A stretch of DNA of 60,224 bases, taken from the NCBI RefSeq assembly GCF_001434575.1, contig NZ_AZDA01000082.1, forward strand, positions 1 to 60,224. The letters are read 5' to 3'. This DNA comes from Loigolactobacillus bifermentans DSM 20003 (GTDB lineage Bacteria; Bacillota; Bacilli; Lactobacillales; Lactobacillaceae). This document shows, piece by piece, positions 1 to 7,317 of this stretch; position 1 is the stretch's first letter; every line of letters starts with the position of its first letter. The notes below the pieces were generated by a model. It saw only the letters and a program-made list of their open reading frames with translations, did no database searches and was not told the origin of the DNA. Position numbers and translations under genes: made by a program.

Positions 1-192
1 TTCGACTACAAGAAGGCTGACTTCACGAAGATCCCTGACTTCTTGGAAACACAAACGCGTTTCTCACGCTTACATGGTGTGAAGAAAGACGATGCTGTCG
101 TTGAAGAGATGTTCGACAAGACCGTTGACGATATGAAGCAGCGTACGAATAACTACGCCCAAATGGCTGCTATGAAAAAAGGCGGCAAATAA
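1..192 (+). CDS. 3' end of a probable pyruvate (2-oxoacid):ferredoxin oxidoreductase
   Basis: An open frame runs from the window edge to a TAA at 190-192 and gives 63 residues. The pattern of an 'FLETQTRFSRL' segment, then a helix with 'EEMFDKTVDDMKQR' and a terminal Tyr-Ala stretch resembles the C-terminus of NifJ-type pyruvate:ferredoxin/flavodoxin oxidoreductases, as I remember that family. These enzymes decarboxylate pyruvate to acetyl-CoA and pass electrons to ferredoxin. Codons are C-ending and strongly biased (ttc, gac, aag, atc), unlike most of the window, which suggests high expression. A hairpin terminator follows. Most of the gene lies outside, so the family call is tentative. Confidence 0.4.
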   Translation, partial: FDYKKADFTKIPDFLETQTRFSRLHGVKKDDAVVEEMFDKTVDDMKQRTNNYAQMAAMKKGGK

Positions 193-203
193 TAAAAACA
201 AAT

Positions 204-264
204 AAATGCAATTGCATTTGAATCAGATTGTTTTGAGCACTTCCTTCATTGGAAGTGCTTTTTT
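204..264 (+). terminator. Rho-independent terminator, preceded by a 16-bp palindrome
   Basis: A nine-pair stem (agcacttcc / ggaagtgct, 236-244 and 251-259) with a six-base loop is followed by a T run to 264. It ends the gene at the window edge. A perfect palindrome, aaatgcaattgcattt, lies at 204-219 between the stop codon and the terminator; its role is unknown. Confidence 0.85.
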
Positions 265-549
265 GTTGTTTAAATGAATTAGGATGTATGACATAAATAA
301 CATTTTAAATATATTACAAATGAATATGAATGTCAATTAGAAAATAGCGCTTTATTCATTGCAACAATAGGAAGGAAACCGTTTAATGGCCTTAATACCA
401 ATCATATCAATGTAAATGCTAACAGTGCTTGTTTAGTTAACTTTGAAATGTTTATATTTAAAAAGTATATAACGATTGCTAGCTAGATGGCTAAGTGTAT
501 TTTGTGATCATTTAGCGTGCGGATTGTTGGCGCCAGGTTGTTGCAGAAC
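265..549. other. AT-rich intergenic stretch, no gene seen
   Basis: About 285 bases between two terminators contain no credible reading frame on either strand, no Shine-Dalgarno-led start and no RNA motif that I recognise. It may be decayed sequence. Confidence 0.5.
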
Positions 550-587
550 ATATAAAAAAGGCGCTGATGATCGGCACCTTTTTTATA
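550..587 (-). terminator. Terminator of padR, possibly bidirectional
   Basis: An inverted repeat pairs ataaaaaaggcgc with gcaccttttttat with one mismatch. It lies at the 3' end of padR and gives a T run on the minus strand. Confidence 0.7.
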
Positions 588-591
588 TGAT

Positions 592-1128
592 TTAAAGTTG
601 ATGCAGTGCATCTTGCAGCCACACTGTGTAATCACGTTCACGACGTACAGCGTGGGTTAAAATCAAAAAATGACCAAAATCAGTGGCGTTGGCACCGGTT
701 GGAAATTTGGTGGTTAATTGCTGTGTCAGGTGGTTCAAACGTTGCTCATGTAACATTAGTTGTTCGATGAGCATTGGCCGCAAACGTGGATCATTTTGTT
801 GCTGAATAAAATATAGTTTTAATACAAATTCGTCTTTGCCGTTGTGTGATTCTGGTGTCGGTGCACGCAGCCATTGGTTGAGTAGGGCTTGGCCGGTTTC
901 AGTAATGGTGTAACGCTTACGTGTTAATTTTTCACCAGTTACTTCATCAGTGTGTGTCAGTAAGGCTTTGGCTTCAAGTGTTTTAAGCTGTGGATAGATT
1001 TGACTGTGTTTGGCGGACCAAAATTCGCCAATATCGTTATCAAAGGCTTTTGTTAAATCATATCCAGTTAAAGGTCGTTCATGAATTAAACCTAAAATAA
1101 TAAATTGTAAAATATTGCGTTGTGCCAT
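592..1128 (-). CDS. padR: PadR-family repressor of phenolic acid stress response
   Basis: The 178-residue protein has an N-terminal winged helix ('ILQFIILGLIHERPLTGYDL' with 'SQIYPQLKTLEAKALL' as recognition region) and a C-terminal coiled dimerisation helix with 'LMLHEQRLNHL'. Both are hallmarks of PadR. In Bacillus and lactobacilli PadR represses the phenolic acid decarboxylase gene and is released in the presence of p-coumarate or ferulate. It is divergent from padA, and an operator-like palindrome lies between them. The start ATG follows an AGGGGG Shine-Dalgarno on the minus strand. Direct control of padA is inferred from family and position. Confidence 0.92.
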   Translation of the reverse strand: MAQRNILQFIILGLIHERPLTGYDLTKAFDNDIGEFWSAKHSQIYPQLKTLEAKALLTHTDEVTGEKLTRKRYTITETGQALLNQWLRAPTPESHNGKDEFVLKLYFIQQQNDPRLRPMLIEQLMLHEQRLNHLTQQLTTKFPTGANATDFGHFLILTHAVRRERDYTVWLQDALHQL

Positions 1129-1183
1129 AATTTCCCCCTTGACGATGTTTTAAAAATAGTTTATCATAATTAGGTCGACAAAA

Positions 1184-1203
1184 ACATGTAAATAATTACA
1201 TGT
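1184..1203. promoter_or_regulatory. Probable PadR operator between padR and padA
   Basis: A perfect dyad ACATGTAA-ATAA-TTACATGT lies 30 bases before the padA start and contains an ATGT-N8-ACAT core of the kind reported for PadR. It is followed directly by a -10-like TATAAA, so a bound repressor would block padA transcription. Binding is inferred. Confidence 0.8.
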
Positions 1204-1233
1204 ATAAAATTAATAGTAAGAGGCGATTCAGTA

Positions 1234-1788
1234 ATGACACAACATAATCAAATGGATAAGCAATTCAAAACGTTAGATGATTTCTTAGGGACACACTTTA
1301 TTTATACGTATGATAATGGTTGGGAATATGAATGGTATGCTAAGAATGACCATACCGTTGATTATCGGATTCATGGTGGTATGGTGGCTGGACGCTGGGT
1401 AACCGATCAGACGGCCAACATTGTGATGCTGACCGCTGGCATTTATAAGGTTGCCTGGACGGAGCCAACAGGAACAGACGTGGCGTTGGACTTTTTGCCA
1501 AATGACCATAAGGTTAACGGAACGATTTTCTTTCCAAAGTGGGTGCAAGACCATCCTGAAATTACAGTGACTTATCAAAATGAGCATCTCGATGTGATGC
1601 ATGCTGCACGAGAAAAATATGCCACTTATCCAAAACTAGTCGTACCTGAATTTGCAACGATTACGTACATGGGTAATGCGGGTCAGGATAACAATGAAGT
1701 GATTAGCGAGGCACCTTATGCCACTTTGCCGGACGATATTCGTGCAGGTCAATACTTTGATGCCGATTACCGACGCTTAAACCATTAA
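1234..1788 (+). CDS. padA: Phenolic acid decarboxylase
   Basis: The 184-residue protein converts p-coumaric, caffeic and ferulic acids to the 4-vinyl derivatives plus CO2 without a cofactor, a cytoplasmic detoxification step. It matches the family throughout. The catalytic residues known from Bacillus and L. plantarum enzymes are present: two tyrosines in '[11 protein letters not shown]' (Tyr24, Tyr26), Arg54 in 'VAGRW' and Glu77 in 'WTEPTGTD'. An AAGAGG Shine-Dalgarno lies ten bases before ATG 1234. The gene ends in its own terminator and is therefore monocistronic. PadR control is expected from the upstream palindrome. Confidence 0.97.
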   Translation: MTQHNQMDKQFKTLDDFLGTHFIYTYDNGWEYEWYAKNDHTVDYRIHGGMVAGRWVTDQTANIVMLTAGIYKVAWTEPTGTDVALDFLPNDHKVNGTIFFPKWVQDHPEITVTYQNEHLDVMHAAREKYATYPKLVVPEFATITYMGNAGQDNNEVISEAPYATLPDDIRAGQYFDADYRRLNH

Positions 1789-1829
1789 AAAATACCGCAA
1801 GCCGACTAACAGGCTTGCGGTATTTTTGT
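1788..1829. terminator. Bidirectional terminator between padA and a lysR pseudogene
   Basis: A perfect 16-pair stem (aaaaataccgcaagcc / ggcttgcggtattttt) with an eight-base loop has A and T runs on both sides. It can stop both convergent genes. Confidence 0.95.
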
Positions 1830-1831
1830 CG

Positions 1832-2743
1832 CTAAAAAAGCGCCATATTCTCAATCTGGAATGCCTGGCAAAATTCCTGATAAAAGACGCGCGCGCCAGG
1901 GTTGTGGTCTGTTTCGCGATAATAAATGTATTCATCATAACGACAATGCCGATTTGCTAGCGGAATAAAATGCAAGTTGTCCGGTGCAATCCGCTGTGCA
2001 AATTCTGGCACAATGACAATTCCCGAACCAGTTGAAGCTTCAAAAAGCGCAGTTGCTAAGTTTGGCATTTTTAAATAAGTGAGCTTGTTTTCAGTATAAT
2101 TTTCCGCAATTTTCCAAATTTTGGCATAAGGCCCAAAGAGTTCATTGGCAAACGGCACGAGTAAGTTCTAACCGATCAGGTCGTTCATTAAAATCAAGTT
2201 TTTAGTTCGTAATGGATGTTTCGGGTGTAAGGCCACTGCCACTGCTTGACTATCAATAAAGCGCTTCTGAATGTGTGGTGGGGTGGTTACAAAGCGACAA
2301 GGTGTGAGAATAATATCGTAAGCAGGATCTTGCAAGACGGCTTCAGGGGTACCATTTGTTAGAACTTGAATATCAGTACGAATATTAGGGTGCTGCAAAC
2401 GAAACTGTTGAATAAAATCGATTAAGCGTTGGGCATAAGATAATTCAACCACGCAAGCGATTCGAATGGTGGCTTCTGTGACATTGTGCCAGAACCGACT
2501 ATTAACAATGGCACGGTCGCATTGGTCAATTAATTCCGGCGCCTTTTGTGATAAGACACGGCCAGCTTCCGTTAAGTTGACGTGGTGGGTGCTACGTGTT
2601 AATAGCGGGACATTAAATTCTTGTTCTAGTTCTTTAATATGGCGTGAAAGAACTGGTTGTGAGATATAAAGAATTTTCGCGGCTTTACTAAAGTTCAAGG
2701 TTTTTGAAAGCACAATAAATTCATATAACATTTGAGTATCCAT
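1832..2743 (-). pseudogene. LysR-family regulator interrupted by an in-frame TAG
   Basis: Reading from 2743, a LysR protein with an N-terminal winged helix ('FSKAAKILYISQPVLSRHIKELEQEF') runs 191 codons to a TAG at 2170-2168. The same frame continues without a shift through the rest of the substrate-binding domain ('PFANELFGPYAKIW ... EFCQAFQIENMALF') to 1832. Without the TAG the protein would be about 303 residues, the usual LysR length. This looks like one nonsense change, perhaps from CAG (Gln). The N-terminal piece could still bind DNA, and a GTG at 2158 could restart the C-terminal piece. It is transcribed just behind the intact LysR at 2749-3639. Confidence 0.8.
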
Positions 2744-2748
2744 TTCAG

Positions 2749-3639
2749 CTATTCCTTTCTCAAAAAGCGGCTGAGTTCTTCAATAAAGGTTTTGCCAGCC
2801 TCTGAGTAAGGGGGCTTTGTGGCAAATAATGCGTAATTTGGACGTTGTGAAATGCCAGTTAATGGTCGTGCAACACAGCCGGTTGGGACTTGGGTGAACG
2901 CCATTGGATAAAGCAAAATGCCTTTTTTCATGGCAACCAGGTCGTTATAAAACAATAAGGTTGAGATCTGGCGATAAGGCTGTGTTTCAAAGTGAGCGGT
3001 TTTTAAAAGATGAACCTGAAAATCACGGATCAGCGTATTTTTAGTTGTAGGGTACAAAATAAATTGTTCATTTTTTAATTGTGAAAGGGCAATCCGTTTT
3101 TGGGTGGCTAAAACATGGTCAGCAGGGAGCAAAACTTGTGGTGTGGTAGTCATCAGATTGATTTGAACCAGGTCAGTGGCGGCTAGTGGTTGGTCACTAG
3201 GGGCAAGGTAAAAGTCGATTAGGTGATTTCGGAGACCCTGGTGAAGCTCAAATTGCGTTTCATCAAAAATTTTAAAATGGATTTCTGGATGGACTAAGTT
3301 CCAATTAACCAAAAAAGTTTGTAAAAAACGAGGCATGCCTTCACCGGCAATCGCTAACTTCAACATGGTACGGTGTTCGTGAGCAATTTTACGTAGTGAG
3401 CTACTTAAGGTGCGATAAGCCTGACAAGCCTTTAAAGCCTCAGGATAAAAGTTTTCAGCTTCCTTGGTCAGCATGAGTTGGCCATGATCATAGGTGAACA
3501 GTGGGAATCCAAGATGATTGGCAAAACTTTTTTGACGTCGACTTAAGGTGGCCGGATTAACAGCTAAACATTTAGCGGCCTCTGTAAAGCTGCTTTTTTC
3601 AGCAATAACGACAAATTCATGTAATCGTTGAAAGTCCAT
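2749..3639 (-). CDS. LysR-family transcriptional regulator
   Basis: The 296-residue protein has a LysR helix-turn-helix ('SSFTEAAKCLAVNPATLSRRQKSF') followed by a two-lobed effector-binding domain. The start is placed at ATG 3639 because GAAGGTG lies nine bases before it; a GTG four codons upstream falls inside that Shine-Dalgarno. It is divergent from the molybdoenzyme operon and is the best candidate for its activator, since LysR proteins usually control the adjacent divergent operon. The broken LysR gene follows five bases after its stop. The effector is unknown. Confidence 0.85.
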   Translation of the reverse strand: MDFQRLHEFVVIAEKSSFTEAAKCLAVNPATLSRRQKSFANHLGFPLFTYDHGQLMLTKEAENFYPEALKACQAYRTLSSSLRKIAHEHRTMLKLAIAGEGMPRFLQTFLVNWNLVHPEIHFKIFDETQFELHQGLRNHLIDFYLAPSDQPLAATDLVQINLMTTTPQVLLPADHVLATQKRIALSQLKNEQFILYPTTKNTLIRDFQVHLLKTAHFETQPYRQISTLLFYNDLVAMKKGILLYPMAFTQVPTGCVARPLTGISQRPNYALFATKPPYSEAGKTFIEELSRFLRKE

Positions 3640-3896
3640 AATGAGAAACACCTTCTTTGCTTAATTTCCATATGTTCAGATTAACACGAATGGTCAGATA
3701 AAAGGGTTACTTTTTAAGAATTTACGGCCGCCACACAAAAAAAGTGTATAACCCTTTGATCAAGTTACTTGAAAGCAGTTCTCAATTAAAAAATGAAAGT
3801 AAGATTTGTCGCGTTTTATGTTTTAACGGGATTTTTGAAAGTGATTATAAAGTGAAAGAATACACAAAATTATCATCTAATCACTTTTTGACATCT

Positions 3897-3926
3897 CGGT
3901 TCAAACGCCTTAACCGTTGCTATAAT
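3897..3926 (+). promoter_or_regulatory. Candidate LysR box and extended -10 promoter of the molybdoenzyme operon
   Basis: A dyad CGGTT-N10-AACCG (3897-3916), of T-N11-A type, sits just upstream of TGCTATAAT, an extended -10 at 3918-3926. No good -35 exists at the right distance; a TTGACA at 3888-3893 is 27 bases away. A weak -35 overlapped by a LysR-type dyad fits activator-dependent transcription. This is inference from sequence alone. Confidence 0.5.
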
Positions 3927-3972
3927 CGACTTATAAATCAGATGATATGATTTTTAAGAAAAATGTAGTCGT

Positions 3973-3999
3973 GATTGTCATCACGTGTTGATGACAATC
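3973..3999 (+). promoter_or_regulatory. Perfect 11-bp inverted repeat in the molybdoenzyme 5' leader
   Basis: GATTGTCATCA-CGTGT-TGATGACAATC lies about 45 bases after the -10 and ends ten bases before the AAAGGAGG Shine-Dalgarno. It could be an operator or an RNA hairpin near the ribosome binding site. There is no T run, so it is not a terminator. Confidence 0.6.
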
Positions 4000-4024
4000 T
4001 GATCCAGTTAAAGGAGGCAACATG

Positions 4025-6700
4025 ATGTCGAAAGAAGATTTTTTAGCGGCGACTAATATGGCGGTGAATTTGACCTTAGATGGCGACAGTCAAACCAAGT
4101 TCGTTGATGCGTCACAGGCGTCTGAGGACGATGGCGATACTGTTAAAATTATCAAAACGGCTTGCCGAGCCTGTATTTCTAATTGTGGCGTCTTGGCGAC
4201 GGTTAAAAATGGTCGCGTGATTCACTTAGAAGGTAATCCGGAAGATCCGATGAGTAATGGTCATATGTGTGCCAAAGGGTTGTCAGGAATTCAGGCGCTG
4301 TACAATCCAAATCGAAATAAGTACCCACTGATTCGGGTTGGCAAACGTGGCGAAAATAAATGGAAACGCATTTCTTGGAAGGAAGCCATTGATACAATTG
4401 CGCATAAATTAATGGCCGCCAAAAAAGATTTTGGCGCAGAAAGCGTCTTTTGTTCAACAGGTGGCGGGGGCAACCCAGAATTCTGGAGTATTTCCCGTTT
4501 CTGTAATATTTTTGGGACACCAAACTGGTTTGAACCAGGCTGCGCGCAATGTTATCTACCACGGATGTGTGTTTATGACATGATGTATGGCGGTACCAAT
4601 GCGAGTATCGCGGATTCAAACGCGCAGGAAATTTATTTTGCCCATGATACAAAAATGAAGTCATTGGTTTTGTGGGGGGCTGATCCATCCTATTCAAGTC
4701 CGGCTTCCGGTGGCAGTGCTTTGGTTAATTTACGCGCACATGGCGTTAAAACGGTGGTCATTGATCCACGGATGACGCCAGACGCTGCGAAAGCAGATGT
4801 GTGGTTGCCTGTTCGACCAGGTTCAGATGTAGCCTTACAGTTGGCTTGGATCCGCTATATTATTGATCACAAACTTTATAATCATGACTTTGTGATGAAA
4901 TGGACTAATTTACCTTATTTGGTCAACGTTGAAACCAAGTTGGAGTGGCGTGCCGCGAAAAGTTCGGATTCAAACCAGCCAGATACATTTATGGTGTGGG
5001 ATCAAAAGACGAATGCGCCACAACCGCTTGCTTATCCTTGGAATGAGGATTTGGATGTGGCTTTAGAAGGGACCTTTGTGATCAACGGGGTCACTTATAA
5101 AACGGGTTTTCAATTATTAAAAGAGCGTGTTGAAGCCTATACCCTTGAAGAAGCAGCGAAGATTTGCTGGGTACCTCAAGATAAAATTGAAGCAGCGATT
5201 TTAACCTTTACTAATAATATGCCTGGAGGCCTCTGCATTGGGGTCGCTACGGATCAGTCACCAAACTCTGCTCAGGCTGCCATGGCCGCTGGGATCATTG
5301 ATATGTTAATGGGGGATGTTGAACGACCAGGGGCCTTGCTGCAGCGCTTCGGTTCAGCTGGCGCCACCAACATGATTGGTTACTGTGTACCTCCCGCACA
5401 ATCAAAATTACCAGATGAACAGTTGAAGAAGCGTTTAGGCACCATTGAACATAAGGGCTTGCACATGTGGTTAGCAGGTCATGCGCCTTCTGTGTTGCAT
5501 GCTATTGAAACAGGTGACCCTTATCCATTACGTGTTTGGTTGGAACGTTCGGGTAATAAATTAGTGAATTTAGCGGATAGTCAGCGCTGGGCCAAAGCAA
5601 CTGAAAAAGTTGATTTCATTGTGCATATGTACATGTATCCAACATCATTTTCAGCTTATGCGGATATGTTATTACCAACTGAAGAATGGCTTGAAACAGA
5701 CATGATCGTTGAAACCTGTAATAAGTTAATGGCCCGTCAAGCGGTGACTCATTTGTGGGAAACCATTGATGAAACAGTCATTTGGTCGAAACTGGCTAAA
5801 CGTTGTGCTGAATTAGGCCATGAAGGTTGCCGGAAAGCCTTTGATGCTGAGTATATGGGTGATGACTTACCTTATTGGGATTCAATGGAGGAATTACTGG
5901 ATGCTAACCTAAAGAATACCAAGTTCACTTGGCAACAATTAAAGGCTGAGGCACCAGTTGAATACATGTCTGAAAAAGAATATCGCAGTTACTACACTTA
6001 TTTGAAACCGAATGCAGCTGGACAACCACAAGGCTTCCCAACACCATCAAAGAAATTGGAACTTTATTTGGAAAGTATGATCACGTTAGGGCGTACAGGA
6101 CAGCCTTACAGTCATTGTGAATTGCCAGCAGCGTCTCAAGATTACGATCCATTACCATACTATGAAGAGCCATATGAAAGTCCACTACCAGGCAGTAAAA
6201 TGGCGGCAGAATACCCACTGGTCATGACCAATGGCCGGATTCCTTATTACCATCATGGCACGTTACGCAACGTTGCTTGGACACGGGAATTATACCCAGC
6301 ACCTGAAGTGTGGATCCACCCACAAGCTGCTAAAAAGTACGGTGTTCAAGATGATCAATGGATTTGGGTTGAATCTTTGCGCGGGAAAGTCCGGGGTATT
6401 GCTCATATTACCTCAGGCATCAATCCAGGTTCTGTGTATATGGAGCGTTTCTGGGCCCCTGAAAACTTAAACAGCAAGACCCATGGTTGGCAAGAAATGA
6501 ACGTTAACGTATTAGCCCGTTCAAAAGGGCCTTACAATGACGTATTTGGGACATATACGCTACGCGGCTATTTGGTTAAGATCTATCCTGCACCAGAAGG
6601 CGCACCAGAAGGGGTTTACTTAGAGCCAAAAGAATTTAAGTCGTTTTTAGCAACGCCTTCGGCCAAAACACCTGATATGACGAAGGGAGAAACAGTATAA
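4025..6700 (+). CDS. Molybdopterin oxidoreductase, DMSO-reductase family, cytoplasmic catalytic subunit
   Basis: The 891-residue protein begins after about 45 extra residues with a [4Fe-4S] motif C-x2-C-x3-C-x27-C (Cys47, 50, 54, 82) and a following Lys in 'CAKG'. The molybdopterin-binding oxidoreductase core comes next and the C-terminal cofactor-binding domain ('YPLVMTNGRIPYYHHGT ... VWIHPQAAKKYGV') closes it. 'PGCAQCYLPRMC' (Cys173, Cys176) lies where the Mo ligand is expected, so Cys ligation is likely. There is no twin-arginine signal or membrane segment. AAAGGAGG is seven bases before the second ATG, 4025, and only four before ATG 4022, so 4025 is preferred. Substrate unknown: a polysulfide/thiosulfate reductase-like enzyme or a catechol dehydroxylase are both possible. 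No cofactor synthesis genes lie in the window. Confidence 0.85.
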   Translation: MSKEDFLAATNMAVNLTLDGDSQTKFVDASQASEDDGDTVKIIKTACRACISNCGVLATVKNGRVIHLEGNPEDPMSNGHMCAKGLSGIQALYNPNRNKYPLIRVGKRGENKWKRISWKEAIDTIAHKLMAAKKDFGAESVFCSTGGGGNPEFWSISRFCNIFGTPNWFEPGCAQCYLPRMCVYDMMYGGTNASIADSNAQEIYFAHDTKMKSLVLWGADPSYSSPASGGSALVNLRAHGVKTVVIDPRMTPDAAKADVWLPVRPGSDVALQLAWIRYIIDHKLYNHDFVMKWTNLPYLVNVETKLEWRAAKSSDSNQPDTFMVWDQKTNAPQPLAYPWNEDLDVALEGTFVINGVTYKTGFQLLKERVEAYTLEEAAKICWVPQDKIEAAILTFTNNMPGGLCIGVATDQSPNSAQAAMAAGIIDMLMGDVERPGALLQRFGSAGATNMIGYCVPPAQSKLPDEQLKKRLGTIEHKGLHMWLAGHAPSVLHAIETGDPYPLRVWLERSGNKLVNLADSQRWAKATEKVDFIVHMYMYPTSFSAYADMLLPTEEWLETDMIVETCNKLMARQAVTHLWETIDETVIWSKLAKRCAELGHEGCRKAFDAEYMGDDLPYWDSMEELLDANLKNTKFTWQQLKAEAPVEYMSEKEYRSYYTYLKPNAAGQPQGFPTPSKKLELYLESMITLGRTGQPYSHCELPAASQDYDPLPYYEEPYESPLPGSKMAAEYPLVMTNGRIPYYHHGTLRNVAWTRELYPAPEVWIHPQAAKKYGVQDDQWIWVESLRGKVRGIAHITSGINPGSVYMERFWAPENLNSKTHGWQEMNVNVLARSKGPYNDVFGTYTLRGYLVKIYPAPEGAPEGVYLEPKEFKSFLATPSAKTPDMTKGETV

Positions 6701-7317
6701 TGAAAAAAATCGCATTTGCAGTGGAATTAGATCGCTGTATTGGTTGTAAAGGCTGTCAGGTCGCTTGCAAAATGGAAAATCACCTGCCATTAGGCACCAA
6801 TCGAACTTCTGTCAAGGAAATTGGACCAACAGGGGAATATCCCAATATTCAAATGTACTTTTTACCTGCCATGTGTCAGCAATGTGAGAATCCCACTTGT
6901 GTCAAAGTTTGCCCAACTGGCGCCTGCCACGTCAATCCTGAGGACGGTGTGATTGAAATTGATCGCGATAAATGTATCGGCTGTAAATCGTGTATTCGTG
7001 CCTGTCCTTACGAGGCCATTAGCTTTAACGAAGAATTACACGTTTCTGATAAGTGTGATGTGTGTGCCTTACGGCGCTTAACCGGCAATTTACCGGCTTG
7101 TGTTAAAAATTGTACAGGGGGCGCGTTACATGTTGGTGATCTTAACGATCCAAACAGTGATGTTTCAAAGTTGATTGCTGACGCTGGTGAAGAAAATGTG
7201 TATTCATTGCGTGATTTTGGTAACGGGCCTTCCGTAAAATACATTTTAAAAAATGATAAATGGCTGGATGTTTTACCACAAGAATGTGTCAGTGTCAGAA
7301 GGGGGAAGCGCAAATGA
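6700..7317 (+). CDS. Four-cluster ferredoxin-like electron transfer subunit (DmsB/PhsB type)
   Basis: The 205-residue protein holds sixteen cysteines in four groups (13/16/19/23, 59/62/67/71, 92/95/98/102, 119/122/134/138), the pattern of four [4Fe-4S] clusters in DmsB, PhsB and PsrB subunits. These proteins wire electrons to the Mo subunit. The start overlaps the upstream stop by one base (TAATG) and its own stop overlaps the next start (ATGA), so the genes are translationally coupled. No membrane-anchor gene (DmsC/PsrC type) is present, so the electron source must be soluble, most simply the AsrA/AsrB-like proteins encoded next. Confidence 0.92.
   Translation: MKKIAFAVELDRCIGCKGCQVACKMENHLPLGTNRTSVKEIGPTGEYPNIQMYFLPAMCQQCENPTCVKVCPTGACHVNPEDGVIEIDRDKCIGCKSCIRACPYEAISFNEELHVSDKCDVCALRRLTGNLPACVKNCTGGALHVGDLNDPNSDVSKLIADAGEENVYSLRDFGNGPSVKYILKNDKWLDVLPQECVSVRRGKRK

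Larger units (their letters stand above)
3652..4021. other. Divergent control region of the molybdoenzyme operon
   Basis: The 370 bases between the LysR start and the catalytic-subunit gene carry no convincing gene; a 68-codon frame at 3744-3950 lacks a Shine-Dalgarno. The right half holds a LysR-type dyad, an extended -10 and a hairpin, which are listed separately. Confidence 0.6.

Noticed and set aside
1832-2158. Separate small LysR-substrate-domain gene
   Set aside because: It is in the same frame as the preceding LysR fragment with only a TAG between them, and its GTG has no clear Shine-Dalgarno.
3744-3950. 68-codon frame upstream of the molybdoenzyme operon
   Set aside because: No Shine-Dalgarno, no family resemblance, and it covers the promoter and LysR dyad.
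4025-6700. Molybdoenzyme as pyrogallol-phloroglucinol transhydroxylase or membrane nitrate reductase
   Set aside because: As far as I recall, transhydroxylase large subunits lack the [4Fe-4S] cysteines that are intact here. NarG-type enzymes are much longer with narHJI partners, which are absent.
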